Origin: Microbacteriaceae bacterium PS02344
Lineage (GTDB): Bacteria > Actinomycetota > Actinomycetes > Actinomycetales > Microbacteriaceae
Assembly: GCA_029959905.1 (NCBI GenBank)
Contig: JASCNZ010000008.1
Coordinates: 1 to 64,000 of the forward strand
Reading direction: 5' to 3'
Length of the DNA stretch: 64,000 nucleotides
Shown: in pieces, positions 56,844 to 64,000 of the stretch
How the letters are laid out: the number at the start of each line of letters is the position of its first letter
Position numbering within the stretch: the first letter of the stretch is position 1
The notes under the pieces: model-generated
What the model was told of the DNA's origin: nothing
Databases searched by the model: none
The model's input: only the letters and a program-made list of their open reading frames with translations
Position numbers and translations under genes: made by a program

Positions 56844-57299
56844 ATGACCACGACCCACGTCCCGCTCAGCGCGCCGCTCTACGGCGCGTCATTTCCGCAG
56901 GCCGTCGCTCGCTTCTTCCGCAAGTACGCGACGTTCAGCGGACGGGCCAGCCGGAGCGAGTACTGGTGGTGGGTGCTGGCGAACGCGCTCGTCGCCCTGG
57001 CATTCAACCTGATCGGCTCCGTGACTGACCCGCAATTCACATCTCGCATGATCGATGTCCTCTCCCCCTTCGCATCCGGGGGATCCATTCCGCTCACGAG
57101 CCCGATCGGGGTGGCATTCCTCCTCTACGCAACGGCGATCTTGATCCCGGCACTGGCGCTCACCTGGCGGCGACTCCACGACGTCGACCGCAGCGGCGCC
57201 TGGTTCTTCATCGCCCTCGTCCCGATCATCGGCGCCATCGTGCTGCTGGTCTTCACCGTGCAGAGTGCACGCCCTGCCGGCGCTCGCTTCGATGCGTGA
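56844..57299 (+). CDS. DUF805 family membrane protein
   Basis: A 151-residue protein with the DUF805 signature FFRKYATFSGRASRSEYWWWVLANALV near residue 22 and the conserved TWRRLHDVDRSGAWFFIALVPIIGAIVLLV near the end. About four spans. DUF805 proteins are small inner-membrane proteins of unknown function, sometimes linked to stress. Short N-terminal tail; transcribed alone. Confidence 0.88.
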   Translation: MTTTHVPLSAPLYGASFPQAVARFFRKYATFSGRASRSEYWWWVLANALVALAFNLIGSVTDPQFTSRMIDVLSPFASGGSIPLTSPIGVAFLLYATAILIPALALTWRRLHDVDRSGAWFFIALVPIIGAIVLLVFTVQSARPAGARFDA

Positions 57300-57397
57300 C
57301 GGCGCCCGATGTGAGACTCGAGATCACCGCGACGGACCTACCGAGAGCGGCGCCACGACCCGGCCGCCACTCACCAGAGACCGCACAACTCGACTGG

Positions 57398-57417
57398 AAC
57401 TGAACACGCCTTCAGTT
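57398..57417. terminator. possible weak terminator
   Basis: Inverted repeat AACTGAA-CACGCC-TTCAGTT in the 231-bp gap between the convergent DUF805 and desaturase genes. The stem is only 7 bp and AT-rich, so it may not be functional. Nothing else clear lies in this gap apart from an open stretch on the minus strand. Confidence 0.35.
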
Positions 57418-57530
57418 GTTCGGAATTCCGGGGATGGCGGGATCGCGCGCACAGCCTGACGTCGGTGTGCCGACATGCGGGCCCCGCGGGAGCCCGAGGT
57501 TGCTGTTGTCGGGAACGTCGATGACGTGGT

Positions 57531-58625
57531 CTACGCGCCGATGGCAGTGCGCGTCTGGATGAGCGGGCAGGTGAAGACGTCGCGTTCTCCGAGTCCGACG
57601 CGGTTGATGTAGCGCACCACGATGATGTAGGACGTGAGCAGTCCGACCTGCGTGTACGGCACGCCGTTGTCGCGACAGAACGCGGCGACGATGGGGGCTG
57701 CGCGACGCAGGTGCGGGCGGGGCATCGAGGGGAAGAGGTGGTGCTCGATCTGGTAGTTGAGCCCGCCCATGAGCACGTCGAGGGCACGGCTCCCGTGGAC
57801 GTTGCGGCTCATCATGACTTGACGGCGCAGGAAGTCCAGCTTCATGTCTCGCGGCACGATGGGCATGCCCTTGTGGTTCGGCGCGAACGAGATGCCCATG
57901 TAGAACCCGAACAACCCCAGCTGCACGGCGAGGAACACGAACGCTACCCCCGGGGACAGCACCACGAACACCAGCAGCAGGTATCCTCCGATCCGGACGG
58001 TCAGAAAGAGGATCTCCGCCCACCGCCGCGGGAGCTTGCCGGGCGAGAGAACGCGCCGCACGCCCGACGCATGTAGCGACAGTCCTTCGAGGAGCAGGAT
58101 CGGGAAGAAGAGCAGGCCTTGATGTCCGCGCAGCCATCGCAACGCGGGGTTTCGGTGCTTCGCCTCGGTTTCCGGCGTGACGGCGATCACGGGCAGTTCG
58201 ATGTCGGGGTCGGCATCGAGCTTGTTCGGGTTGGCGTGGTGGCGGGTGTGTTTGTGCTGCCACCACCCGTAGCTCATTCCCACGAGCAGGTCTCCGAGGA
58301 CGATGCTCACCCAATCGTTCCACTTCCCCGACGAGAAGATCTGGCGATGCGCGGCGTCATGCCCCAAGAACGCGATCTGGGTGAACACGACCGCCAGCGC
58401 CGCGGCGGTGAACAGTTGCCACCACGACTCACCGATCCATACGAAAACTGCAAGGCACGCCGCGACGACCACCGGCGCTGCGATCAACTTCGTCCAGTAA
58501 TACCCGTACCGGCGCCGAAGGAGACCTCGGTCCCGGATCTGCTGCGCAAGATCGGTGAACGGGCTTGTTCCCCGTTGTCCCGCCGACGAACGGTCGCGGG
58601 GAGTAGTGCTGCGGACGGTAGTCAT
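57531..58625 (-). CDS. membrane fatty acid desaturase (acyl-lipid type)
   Basis: A 364-residue di-iron desaturase. All three histidine boxes are present: HDAAH (89-93), HKHTRHH (124-130, containing HxxHH) and QIEHH (292-296), the last in the QxxHH form of front-end/delta-6-like and DesA3-like enzymes. Four spans cluster in two pairs (about 48-85, 170-245). ATG 58625 has GGAGG at 5 bp. It introduces a double bond in membrane acyl chains with O2 and a reductant; regulation, perhaps by cold, is not visible in the sequence. Confidence 0.9.
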   Translation of the reverse strand: MTTVRSTTPRDRSSAGQRGTSPFTDLAQQIRDRGLLRRRYGYYWTKLIAAPVVVAACLAVFVWIGESWWQLFTAAALAVVFTQIAFLGHDAAHRQIFSSGKWNDWVSIVLGDLLVGMSYGWWQHKHTRHHANPNKLDADPDIELPVIAVTPETEAKHRNPALRWLRGHQGLLFFPILLLEGLSLHASGVRRVLSPGKLPRRWAEILFLTVRIGGYLLLVFVVLSPGVAFVFLAVQLGLFGFYMGISFAPNHKGMPIVPRDMKLDFLRRQVMMSRNVHGSRALDVLMGGLNYQIEHHLFPSMPRPHLRRAAPIVAAFCRDNGVPYTQVGLLTSYIIVVRYINRVGLGERDVFTCPLIQTRTAIGA

Positions 58626-58650
58626 GATGACCTCCAGGCGGATGTGTCCG

Positions 58651-59157
58651 CTAGCCGCGGGCGGCGCCGCCCTCGCTGATCCATTCATCTGCGCGCGCCG
58701 AGGAATCTTCGTCGGCGTTCGGGGTGCGGGAGGCGAACGTGACCGACTCCGCCAACGCCGCAACGGCAGCAGCGCGTGTCTGCTCTCGCTGGGATGCATC
58801 GTTGAACCTCGCAGAGGCAACTTCACGCGCAGCGCGAATTGCAGCAGTCATCTCCGACAGGTGCTCGGCGATGACCTGCGCGAGGCCATCGCGCAGCTCT
58901 TCCAGGTTCGTGTTGTGGATCTCGAGGCGTCGATCCGAGACGTGCAACTCGACGGTGGGGTACCCCTTCGCCGACAGATAATCGCGGGTGGCGCCGTCAT
59001 GGATCGCGGCGACTTCGTCGCGATCCGCCTGGCGGGTGAACACGGCTTCCACGGTGTAACGGTCGGGAGCCTCGTCCGTCATCAGCTTCGCCGGCAGGGA
59101 ACCTACCAGCACCGCCCCCAAACCGAGGGCGGAATCGTTCTTCAGTTGTGTACTCAT
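58651..59157 (-). CDS. hypothetical protein upstream of desaturase
   Basis: A 168-residue soluble protein, 25 bp upstream of the desaturase gene and likely co-transcribed. TVEAVFTRQADRDEVAAIHDGATRDYLSAKGYPTVELHVSDRRLEIHNTNLEELRDGLAQVIAEHL suggests an alpha/beta domain, followed by a long helix rich in Ala/Arg/Glu and an acidic end (PNADEDSSARADEW). ATG 59157 has AGGA touching it; a GTG at 59193 is possible. No family recognised. Confidence 0.65.
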   Translation of the reverse strand: MSTQLKNDSALGLGAVLVGSLPAKLMTDEAPDRYTVEAVFTRQADRDEVAAIHDGATRDYLSAKGYPTVELHVSDRRLEIHNTNLEELRDGLAQVIAEHLSEMTAAIRAAREVASARFNDASQREQTRAAAVAALAESVTFASRTPNADEDSSARADEWISEGGAARG

Positions 59158-59938
59158 TTCCTGACGGTACGCCCCCAAGCTGTGCACGCTCACAGGCGCG
59201 GCTCGCTAGCCAGCCGACTTCCGACCTCGCAGGTTCTCGCACCGCGGGCACAGGCGATCATGCGAGCACGACCGTGCATCCACTGCTTCACGGCTCGTCA
59301 GAAGGCGCCGATCACCCGGGGGTTATGGCGGGGCGCTCGTGGGTGTAGCGTTCGGACTAGAGCGCGGCACGAACTTCTGGGGAGTTCGGAGGCGTCGTTC
59401 TCGTCGGCGGGGCTCTTACTCATCGGTGCGATGGAGCTCCCTTCGTGAGGGCCCTTCCGCTGCTCGTACTCCGTCCTCCGCAAGGTGCGTCCGCCGCTCA
59501 TGGGACCCCAGACCCCCCGCGACGGGCGCACCGTTTATGCCTGCCGTGAACGTCTTCAGCTGCGCTTCACGGGCTGCTGCAACTCGGTCACCCCATCGGA
59601 TTGGTTCTCCGAGACTGCCCGGACGTACAGTTCCCGACACGGCCCTGCGTGGACAAGCCCGCGGGCGTGCCGGCCATCGAGAAGATCGACGACGACGAGC
59701 GGCGCGTATCCCTCCCCACGAGCATCCCGAATGCCCAGGGCTCCTGCACCGCCGACAGCGCGCCGCGCACTTTCGAGCTGGATGCCGGTCGCGACCTCAC
59801 GGGCGTCACCGTGCAGGCCATGGCCGAGTGAGCGTCGGCGGGGTCACGTCGATGCGTAGCCCGCGCTGTCGCATCGACCGCTGAGGTCTGCACCGCGGTT
59901 TCTTCGTCCGCCCCGGGCACGGATGGGATGATCTCCTC
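59158..59938. other. gene-poor stretch
   Basis: About 780 bases with no gene I can defend. Short open frames occur on both strands, for example 59601-59831 rightward (ending FELDAGRDLTGVTVQAMAE), but none has a convincing start, ribosome site or family. The high-GC third-position bias of neighbouring genes is weak here. It may hold decayed coding sequence, in keeping with the TetR remnant further on. Confidence 0.55.
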
Positions 59939-60337
59939 ATGAGCAGCTTCGCGAAGAAAACGATCACCCTGAAGCAGGAGTATGCACTTCTGCTCGTCGC
60001 CGTCCTGCTCTCCTTCTTCGGCAGCGCCCTGGCGATCTGGGGCGCACCGTGGAACGGCATCCCCTTCTCGATCGGCAATGCGCTCGGGTTCGCGTTGGTC
60101 CTCATCGCTCTGGCGGTCGCCGTACTACTGAAGCCTCAGGACGGTAGTCGCTGGGGGTGGCTCATCGTGCCCGTCATCGCAGCGGGTGGGGCCTGGACCG
60201 CTACTCGGGGCCTCGGTTCGGTCATCGGCATCGGGGCGGCCATCCTCATCGTGCTCCCGATCGCCCTCGTGAAGCAGTACCGCAAGAACGCGGCGGGGCC
60301 GGAGCAGGAGAGCGGGGAGCGTCCGATCGACGGGTGA
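59939..60337 (+). CDS. hypothetical membrane protein
   Basis: A 132-residue protein with four hydrophobic segments (LLLVAVLLSFFGSALAI near 17-34, a span at 45-63, WLIVPVIAAGGAWTAT near 73-90 and IGIGAAILIVLPIALV near 95-110) and a hydrophilic tail KQYRKNAAGPEQESGERPIDG. GATGAT lies six bases before the ATG, in the leaderless geometry. Function unknown. Confidence 0.7.
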   Translation: MSSFAKKTITLKQEYALLLVAVLLSFFGSALAIWGAPWNGIPFSIGNALGFALVLIALAVAVLLKPQDGSRWGWLIVPVIAAGGAWTATRGLGSVIGIGAAILIVLPIALVKQYRKNAAGPEQESGERPIDG

Positions 60338-60386
60338 GGGCGAGCGCCGGCAGGCCGCGTTACCGCACGCTACGTCATCGACGTGA

Positions 60387-60790
60387 CGAAGGCCCCGCAT
60401 CCCAGTCGTTTCAACAGCAGCGGAACGCATGCTTGTCGAGCGCGGCCACCCGGCAACCTTGGAACAGATCGCCGCAGCCGCCGACGTCTCCATAGGTGGA
60501 CTCCTGCATCACTTCGGCACCAGGGAGAATCTGCGCGCAGCAGTCTGCCGTGAGCTGGTCGACCGGCTCTGGATCGTGGTCCACGGGCGGCGGATCCGCG
60601 GGCCAAGAAGGTGCCCTGCTTTCGGCGTACGTCCGCGCACCCACCGGGGACAGCGCGGAAGCCGTCAGGGCATCCGCACCGAGCACGCTCGCCCCACTCT
60701 TCAACGAGACCCCCGCAGCCATCGAGGTTCTGCGAGAGAACGCCGACCGATGGCGGAGAGCTTTCCATGACACGCGAGGCTGGCGATGGA
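60387..60790 (+). pseudogene. TetR family regulator remnant, frameshifted
   Basis: From 60387 one frame reads RRPRIPVVSTAAERMLVERG then HPATLEQIAAAADVSIGGLLHHFGTRENLRAAVCRELVDRLW, a clear TetR helix-turn-helix. Near 60585-60595 the continuation moves to another frame: GQEGALLSAYVRAP, then AEAVRASAPSTLAPLFNETPAAIEVLRENADRWRRAF. The piece has no start codon (a TGA stands at 60384) and the C-terminal part stops short. Only about 135 codons remain of roughly 190. A sequencing error could explain the shift but not the missing ends. Confidence 0.65.
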
Positions 60791-60842
60791 GCACGCCACA
60801 GCTGCCGAAAGGAACGTGTCGTAGTGGGTCAATCTCGATTTC

Positions 60843-61400
60843 CTACCCCGCGAGCGTCCGGATTCTGCTGTTGAAGAAGACCAGCGGGGTGAGCGACTCG
60901 TCGCGTTCGAGTTCGAGAACGTCGAGGATCACGAGGGTGTGGTCACCGGCCTCCATCTCGGAGCGGGGTGCCGCGCTGATGCGTGTCAGGGCGCCCCGAA
61001 GGAAAGCGGCGCCCTTCGCGACGTATACGGGCAGACCCGAGAATCGCTCGTCGGCAGCTCGCCGTAGATCGTGCGCCGTCGACATCATGTCTTCACTGAG
61101 GACGCTGATACCCCAGCGGGGAGCTCGGCGGAGCACCGGCCATGTCGTGGAGGTGTGCGCGAACGACAGGGACACGAGCGGCGGGTCGAGCGAGACCGAC
61201 TGGAGAGAATTCACCGGCATCCCGATGATGTCGCCATCGATCTCCGCGGCAACGGCCGCGAGCCCGGTTGCGAAGCCGCCGAGCGCATGACGCATATCTG
61301 CGGGCGAGACCATCAGACTCGAGATCCCTGTTGCCGGGTCTGGGCATTCACGCCCGGCCGGTAGCAAGGCAAGAACGTCTGCGACAGAAACATGTTGCAC
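60843..61400 (-). CDS. flavin reductase family protein
   Basis: A 185-residue FMN reductase-like protein: MRHALGGFATGLAAVAA, then GMPVNSLQSVSLDPPLVSLSFAHTSTTWPVLRR and FSGLPVYVAKGAAFLRG, the split-barrel FMN-binding fold. HTLVILDVLELERD near the end is conserved. GTG 61400 is taken as start, but ATG 61313 (156 residues) is nearly as likely. It lies 22 bp downstream of a LLM-type monooxygenase, for which it should supply reduced FMN. Confidence 0.82.
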   Translation of the reverse strand: MQHVSVADVLALLPAGRECPDPATGISSLMVSPADMRHALGGFATGLAAVAAEIDGDIIGMPVNSLQSVSLDPPLVSLSFAHTSTTWPVLRRAPRWGISVLSEDMMSTAHDLRRAADERFSGLPVYVAKGAAFLRGALTRISAAPRSEMEAGDHTLVILDVLELERDESLTPLVFFNSRIRTLAG

Positions 61401-61422
61401 TCCGAACGATGTGTACGTGGAT

Positions 61423-62757
61423 CTAGCGAATGGCAGTAAGGCGAGGGTCCACCCCGAGCTGCTCGGGGAGGCCGAGGTGGTCACGCAGCGTCGTTCCGGT
61501 GTAGTCGTCGGGGCGTAGACCGCGACGACGCAGGACGGGAACGACCTGATCCACGAAGGCATCCAATCCGTCGTGCAGGTCATCAATCGTGACGGTGAAG
61601 CCGTCGGCGGCGCCGGCCCTCACCCACTCCTCCAGGGTGTCGGCGATCTGCTCGGCGGTTCCGACCATGGCCGGAGACGGGTCGAGCACGCCATGGCCGA
61701 GGATCTCGTGCGGTGTCCGCCCCTGCTCGGCGAGCTCGATGGCGTACGCGGCCTGCGGGACTCCGGGGTGGGGCCGCAGCTGCTGAGTCTGCGTGGTCGT
61801 GAGCCGCTTGTCACGATCAGCCGGATCCACGCGCACACCGAGGACGGCGGAGAGCTGAGCCAGGCGTCCGTCGATCCCGGCCGCTTCTTCCAGCACCATC
61901 CGTCGACGCACGGCCTCGTCGAGGGTGACGCCGACCGTAAGGGTGAAGAAGTTGAGGAACTTCACCTCGTCGGCGTCTCTGCCGGCTTCCACCGTCATCG
62001 AGCGCATCATCTCCCGATACGCCTTGGCCTGCTCCATCGACGGGGCGTGGCCGACGATGCCGTTCGCGTACCGTGCAGCGGCTTGGATCCCCAGGCCGCT
62101 GGCGAACGGCATGAAGACCACCGGCTGGCCCTGCTCCGATGGGGGGATCTGCAGTGGGCCCCGCGAGGCGACGTGCCGCCCCTGCAGGTTGATGGGCCTG
62201 ATCTGCGAGGTGTCGGCAAACCGCCCCGTGACCTTGTTCGGCATCCCGGCCGCTCTTCCCCAGCTTCCCCACAGCGCCTGGGTGATCTGGACGCTCTCGT
62301 TGAAGCGCTCGTACTTCTCCTCCCGCGACGGAATGGGAAGCCCGTAATTGGCAAAAGCCTCCGGCTCGTAGCTCGGGATCGCCTGCCATCCCGCGCGACC
62401 GTGGCTCATCACGTCGAGCGCCCGCACCTGTCGGGCGATCGTGTAGGGCTCGACGAACGAGGTCGAGAGCGTCGTGACCAGGCCGATCCGGCTCGTGGCG
62501 GGCGCGATCGCCGCGAGCGTCAAGGTCGGCTCCATCGACACGATGGGCGGCCCGGATTCCAGGTCCCCCCAGATGAAGACCCGATCGGGCAGGAAGATGT
62601 AGTCGAGGCCACCGCGCTCCGCGCTCTGAGCGGCGCGAATCAACGCCGTGGTGTCGGTGTAAGCACCCGGGTCTGCCGCCGGCATCCGCCAGGCTCCCGG
62701 GTGATTGCCGTGCATCGCTCCGAGCACAGCTCCGAGTATGAACGAACTACCGCTCAT
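61423..62757 (-). CDS. LLM-class FMN-dependent monooxygenase (NtaA/SnaA/DmoA type)
   Basis: A 444-residue flavin monooxygenase with the long-form luciferase-like fold: FILGAVLGAMHGNHPGAWRMPAADPGAY at the start, GGLDYIFLPDRVFIWG, RIGLVTTLSTSFVEPYTIARQVRALDVMSHGRAGW and NYGLPIPSREEKYERFNESVQITQALW. It uses FMNH2 from the flavin reductase to oxidise or desulfurise small organic compounds such as nitrilotriacetate, EDTA or alkyl sulfides; the substrate here is unknown. Start ATG 62757 (GTGAGG at 9 bp); 62766 and 62772 are alternatives. Confidence 0.86.
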   Translation of the reverse strand: MSGSSFILGAVLGAMHGNHPGAWRMPAADPGAYTDTTALIRAAQSAERGGLDYIFLPDRVFIWGDLESGPPIVSMEPTLTLAAIAPATSRIGLVTTLSTSFVEPYTIARQVRALDVMSHGRAGWQAIPSYEPEAFANYGLPIPSREEKYERFNESVQITQALWGSWGRAAGMPNKVTGRFADTSQIRPINLQGRHVASRGPLQIPPSEQGQPVVFMPFASGLGIQAAARYANGIVGHAPSMEQAKAYREMMRSMTVEAGRDADEVKFLNFFTLTVGVTLDEAVRRRMVLEEAAGIDGRLAQLSAVLGVRVDPADRDKRLTTTQTQQLRPHPGVPQAAYAIELAEQGRTPHEILGHGVLDPSPAMVGTAEQIADTLEEWVRAGAADGFTVTIDDLHDGLDAFVDQVVPVLRRRGLRPDDYTGTTLRDHLGLPEQLGVDPRLTAIR

Positions 62758-62837
62758 GTCAGTCATCCTCACGTCTTAGGAGTCGCAGGTTTCGGCGGCT
62801 CCGAGGCACTCCGCATACGGCACTCAACCTGCATCAT

Positions 62838-62889
62838 ACGGACGGTCTGTCCGTTTCCCCATCTAGTACGATATGGACATAGCGTCCGT
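62838..62889. promoter_or_regulatory. two TetR-type operators
   Basis: ACGGAC-GGTCT-GTCCGT (62838-62854, perfect 6-bp arms) and ATGGAC-ATAGC-GTCCGT (62873-62889, one mismatch): same arms, same 5-bp spacer, 35 bp apart. They lie between the divergent monooxygenase and TetR genes, so the regulator probably represses both directions. Confidence 0.78.
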
Positions 62890-62911
62890 TTGTCAAAGAG
62901 AGGTGGCTTTG

Positions 62912-63511
62912 GTGAGCAGTCCATCTGTGAACAGCCGCAGGACCCGATCAGACAAGGAGCGCAACCGCAGCCACATCCTCGATGTGGCGACGGAGTTCTT
63001 CGCCGAGCAGGGTGTGGATGGACCCATGCACGACATCGCCAAGCGCGCAGGGTTCGGACCCGGCACTCTCTACCGGCACTTTCCCACCCGCGAAGATCTC
63101 CTCGCAGCTCTGCTCGAAGCTCGCTGGGAAGAGCTGTTCGCTCGTCGCGATGCTATTCAGCAGAACGAAAGCGACAGCGCTGCCGCCCTGCACGCCTGGT
63201 TGCAGGCGCTGAGCGACTACGTCACGGTCTTCGATGGCCTGCCAGATCCCCTGCGGGCGGCGCTGTCGGTGGACACCTCGCCTCTGACGCACACCTGCGA
63301 GGCCCTTGTAGAAACGACCAGCCAGTTCTTGGTGTCCGCTCAACGCGACGGCCGTGCTCATCCTTGGGTCGGCGCGCGTGAACTCTTTCTGGGCGTGCTT
63401 GCCGCGGTGTGGGTCGGAGGTGCTGCGCTGGCTGACGAGGCCTCCACTCACGCCTTTCGTGCTTTGATTCGCACGGGGTGGGAGGTGCCCTCCGGCCAAA
63501 CTGCCGGCTGA
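62912..63511 (+). CDS. TetR family repressor of the monooxygenase operon
   Basis: A 199-residue regulator. Helix-turn-helix: RNRSHILDVATEFFAEQGVDGPMHDIAKRAGFGPGTLYRHFPTREDLLAALL (about residues 20-72); the ligand domain follows, ending FRALIRTGWEVPSG. GTG 62912 is used because AGAGGTGG lies upstream; an ATG at 62873 would place the operator inside the gene. It should sense the monooxygenase substrate or a related metabolite. Confidence 0.88.
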   Translation: MSSPSVNSRRTRSDKERNRSHILDVATEFFAEQGVDGPMHDIAKRAGFGPGTLYRHFPTREDLLAALLEARWEELFARRDAIQQNESDSAAALHAWLQALSDYVTVFDGLPDPLRAALSVDTSPLTHTCEALVETTSQFLVSAQRDGRAHPWVGARELFLGVLAAVWVGGAALADEASTHAFRALIRTGWEVPSGQTAG

Positions 63512-63663
63512 AACCAGCCCTCTTGATTGTTCCCTGCTCGCAGGAAGCCGTCGTCGGGACCGCGATCGCTGAATCGGCGAGCCACAGCGCGGTGCGCGAA
63601 TCGCCGTGCGGCTAGAGATTCTGCTACATCTCTCGCCTCACAGCGGCTCCGTCGCGAGTTTCC

Positions 63664-64000
63664 TCAGGTGGGAAGCCCAGCATCGCGCTCGCGCAGATGG
63701 CTGCGGTGTAGATGATCGTCAACGGCACGGTCTACGCCAACAGTGTCCCTCATCTTGCACCGCCCGCTGGCGAAGGTGAGGCCGATGGCCGTATCCAGCG
63801 GCAGGATGATGCTCGACAGGGCGCTGAACGCCACGGCAATCACGGTGCCCCAAGGATCGAGACCGATGGCGGCAGCGGAGGCGACCGCGACGGGAGCAAT
63901 GATGAACATCGCGCCGAAGTTCGAGCCGGTCAGGTTGGCGAGCAGGACCGTGGCGAAGACGAAGGTGGCGTTCCAGCCGCTGGCGGCATCTGCCAGACAT
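63664..64000 (-). pseudogene. SLC13-like permease, 3' end, frameshifted, 5' end outside the window
   Basis: Frame from the window edge reads GWNATFVFATVLLANLTGSNFGAMFIIAPVAVASAAAIGLDPWGTVIAVAFSALSSIILPLDTAIGLTFASG in outline, with two spans and a central polar loop like SLC13/DASS or CitMHS transporters. Near 63725-63740 the expected ending moves to a neighbouring frame, VPLTIIYTAAICASAMLGFP, which is a convincing last span, while the original frame ends in RDAGLPT. So the gene appears frameshifted close to its 3' end. A sequencing error is possible. Confidence 0.6.

Noticed and set aside
1-64000. tRNA, rRNA or riboswitch
   Set aside because: No T-loop or acceptor-stem signatures, rRNA-like blocks or recognisable riboswitch cores were seen in the gaps; a covariance-model search would be needed to exclude divergent cases.

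Overview
The window is high-GC, densely packed actinobacterial chromosome. Short intergenic gaps, many 4-bp start/stop overlaps, GTG/TTG starts, leaderless -10 boxes next to start codons, an Asp23/AmaP/DUF2273 envelope-stress operon, DUF2510 and DUF993 proteins and a sortase-like C-terminus all fit Microbacteriaceae, probably Microbacterium or a close relative. That is inference from gene style; there is no rRNA marker. I see no tRNA, rRNA, CRISPR array, phage or complete insertion sequence.

Layout. 107-10448: a sugar/polyol-type catabolic cluster (glycerate kinase, TIM-barrel isomerase, DUF993 aldolase-like protein, Gfo/Idh dehydrogenase) downstream of a complete Liv-type ABC importer. It is read leftward from a promoter whose start region is covered by two LacI-type operators, and a divergent LacI gene adjoins. 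10545-14722: a stress block. Five overlapping genes (Asp23, DUF2273, Asp23-like, DUF6286, AmaP-like) plus CsbD face a divergent ECF sigma factor, an anti-sigma-like zinc-binding domain fused to an Asp23 domain, and a small partner. 14750-17582: DCC thiol oxidoreductase, a membrane protein, an XRE/nucleotidyltransferase pair, and MarR with a 32-codon ORF in front. 17865-21548: a large secreted phosphodiester-glycosidase/metallophosphoesterase protein.

21627-36367 is the most coherent system: ten leftward genes encoding a SxxK serine hydrolase, an oligopeptide ABC importer (DppA, DppB, DppC-DppD fusion, DppF), a prolyl-oligopeptidase/SxxK-hydrolase fusion, an M20 hydrolase, a GNAT acyltransferase, an N-succinylamino-acid-racemase-type enolase and a PucR regulator. 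The GNAT + racemase + M20 trio matches the published Geobacillus pathway that converts D- to L-amino acids irreversibly through N-succinyl intermediates. The locus therefore reads as uptake, cleavage and stereo-inversion of D-residue peptides.

36511-48799: a zinc-ribbon nuclease-like gene; a lipoprotein bracketed by two mosaic arrays of 19-bp repeats; two MarR genes and a DHA2 drug exporter with paired operators; a Phd-type toxin-antitoxin pair; FadD; DUF2510; and a flavoprotein/methyltransferase pair beside an XRE-cupin regulator. 48807-58625: an SDR, hydrolase::gluconate-dehydrogenase-subunit-3 fusion and GMC oxidoreductase operon ending in a decapitated AraC; an S41 protease, Zn-alcohol dehydrogenase, amidohydrolase, DUF805 and a membrane desaturase. 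58651-64000 is less orderly: a gene-poor stretch, a frameshifted TetR remnant, a TetR-controlled two-component FMN monooxygenase, and a frameshifted permease that runs off the window.
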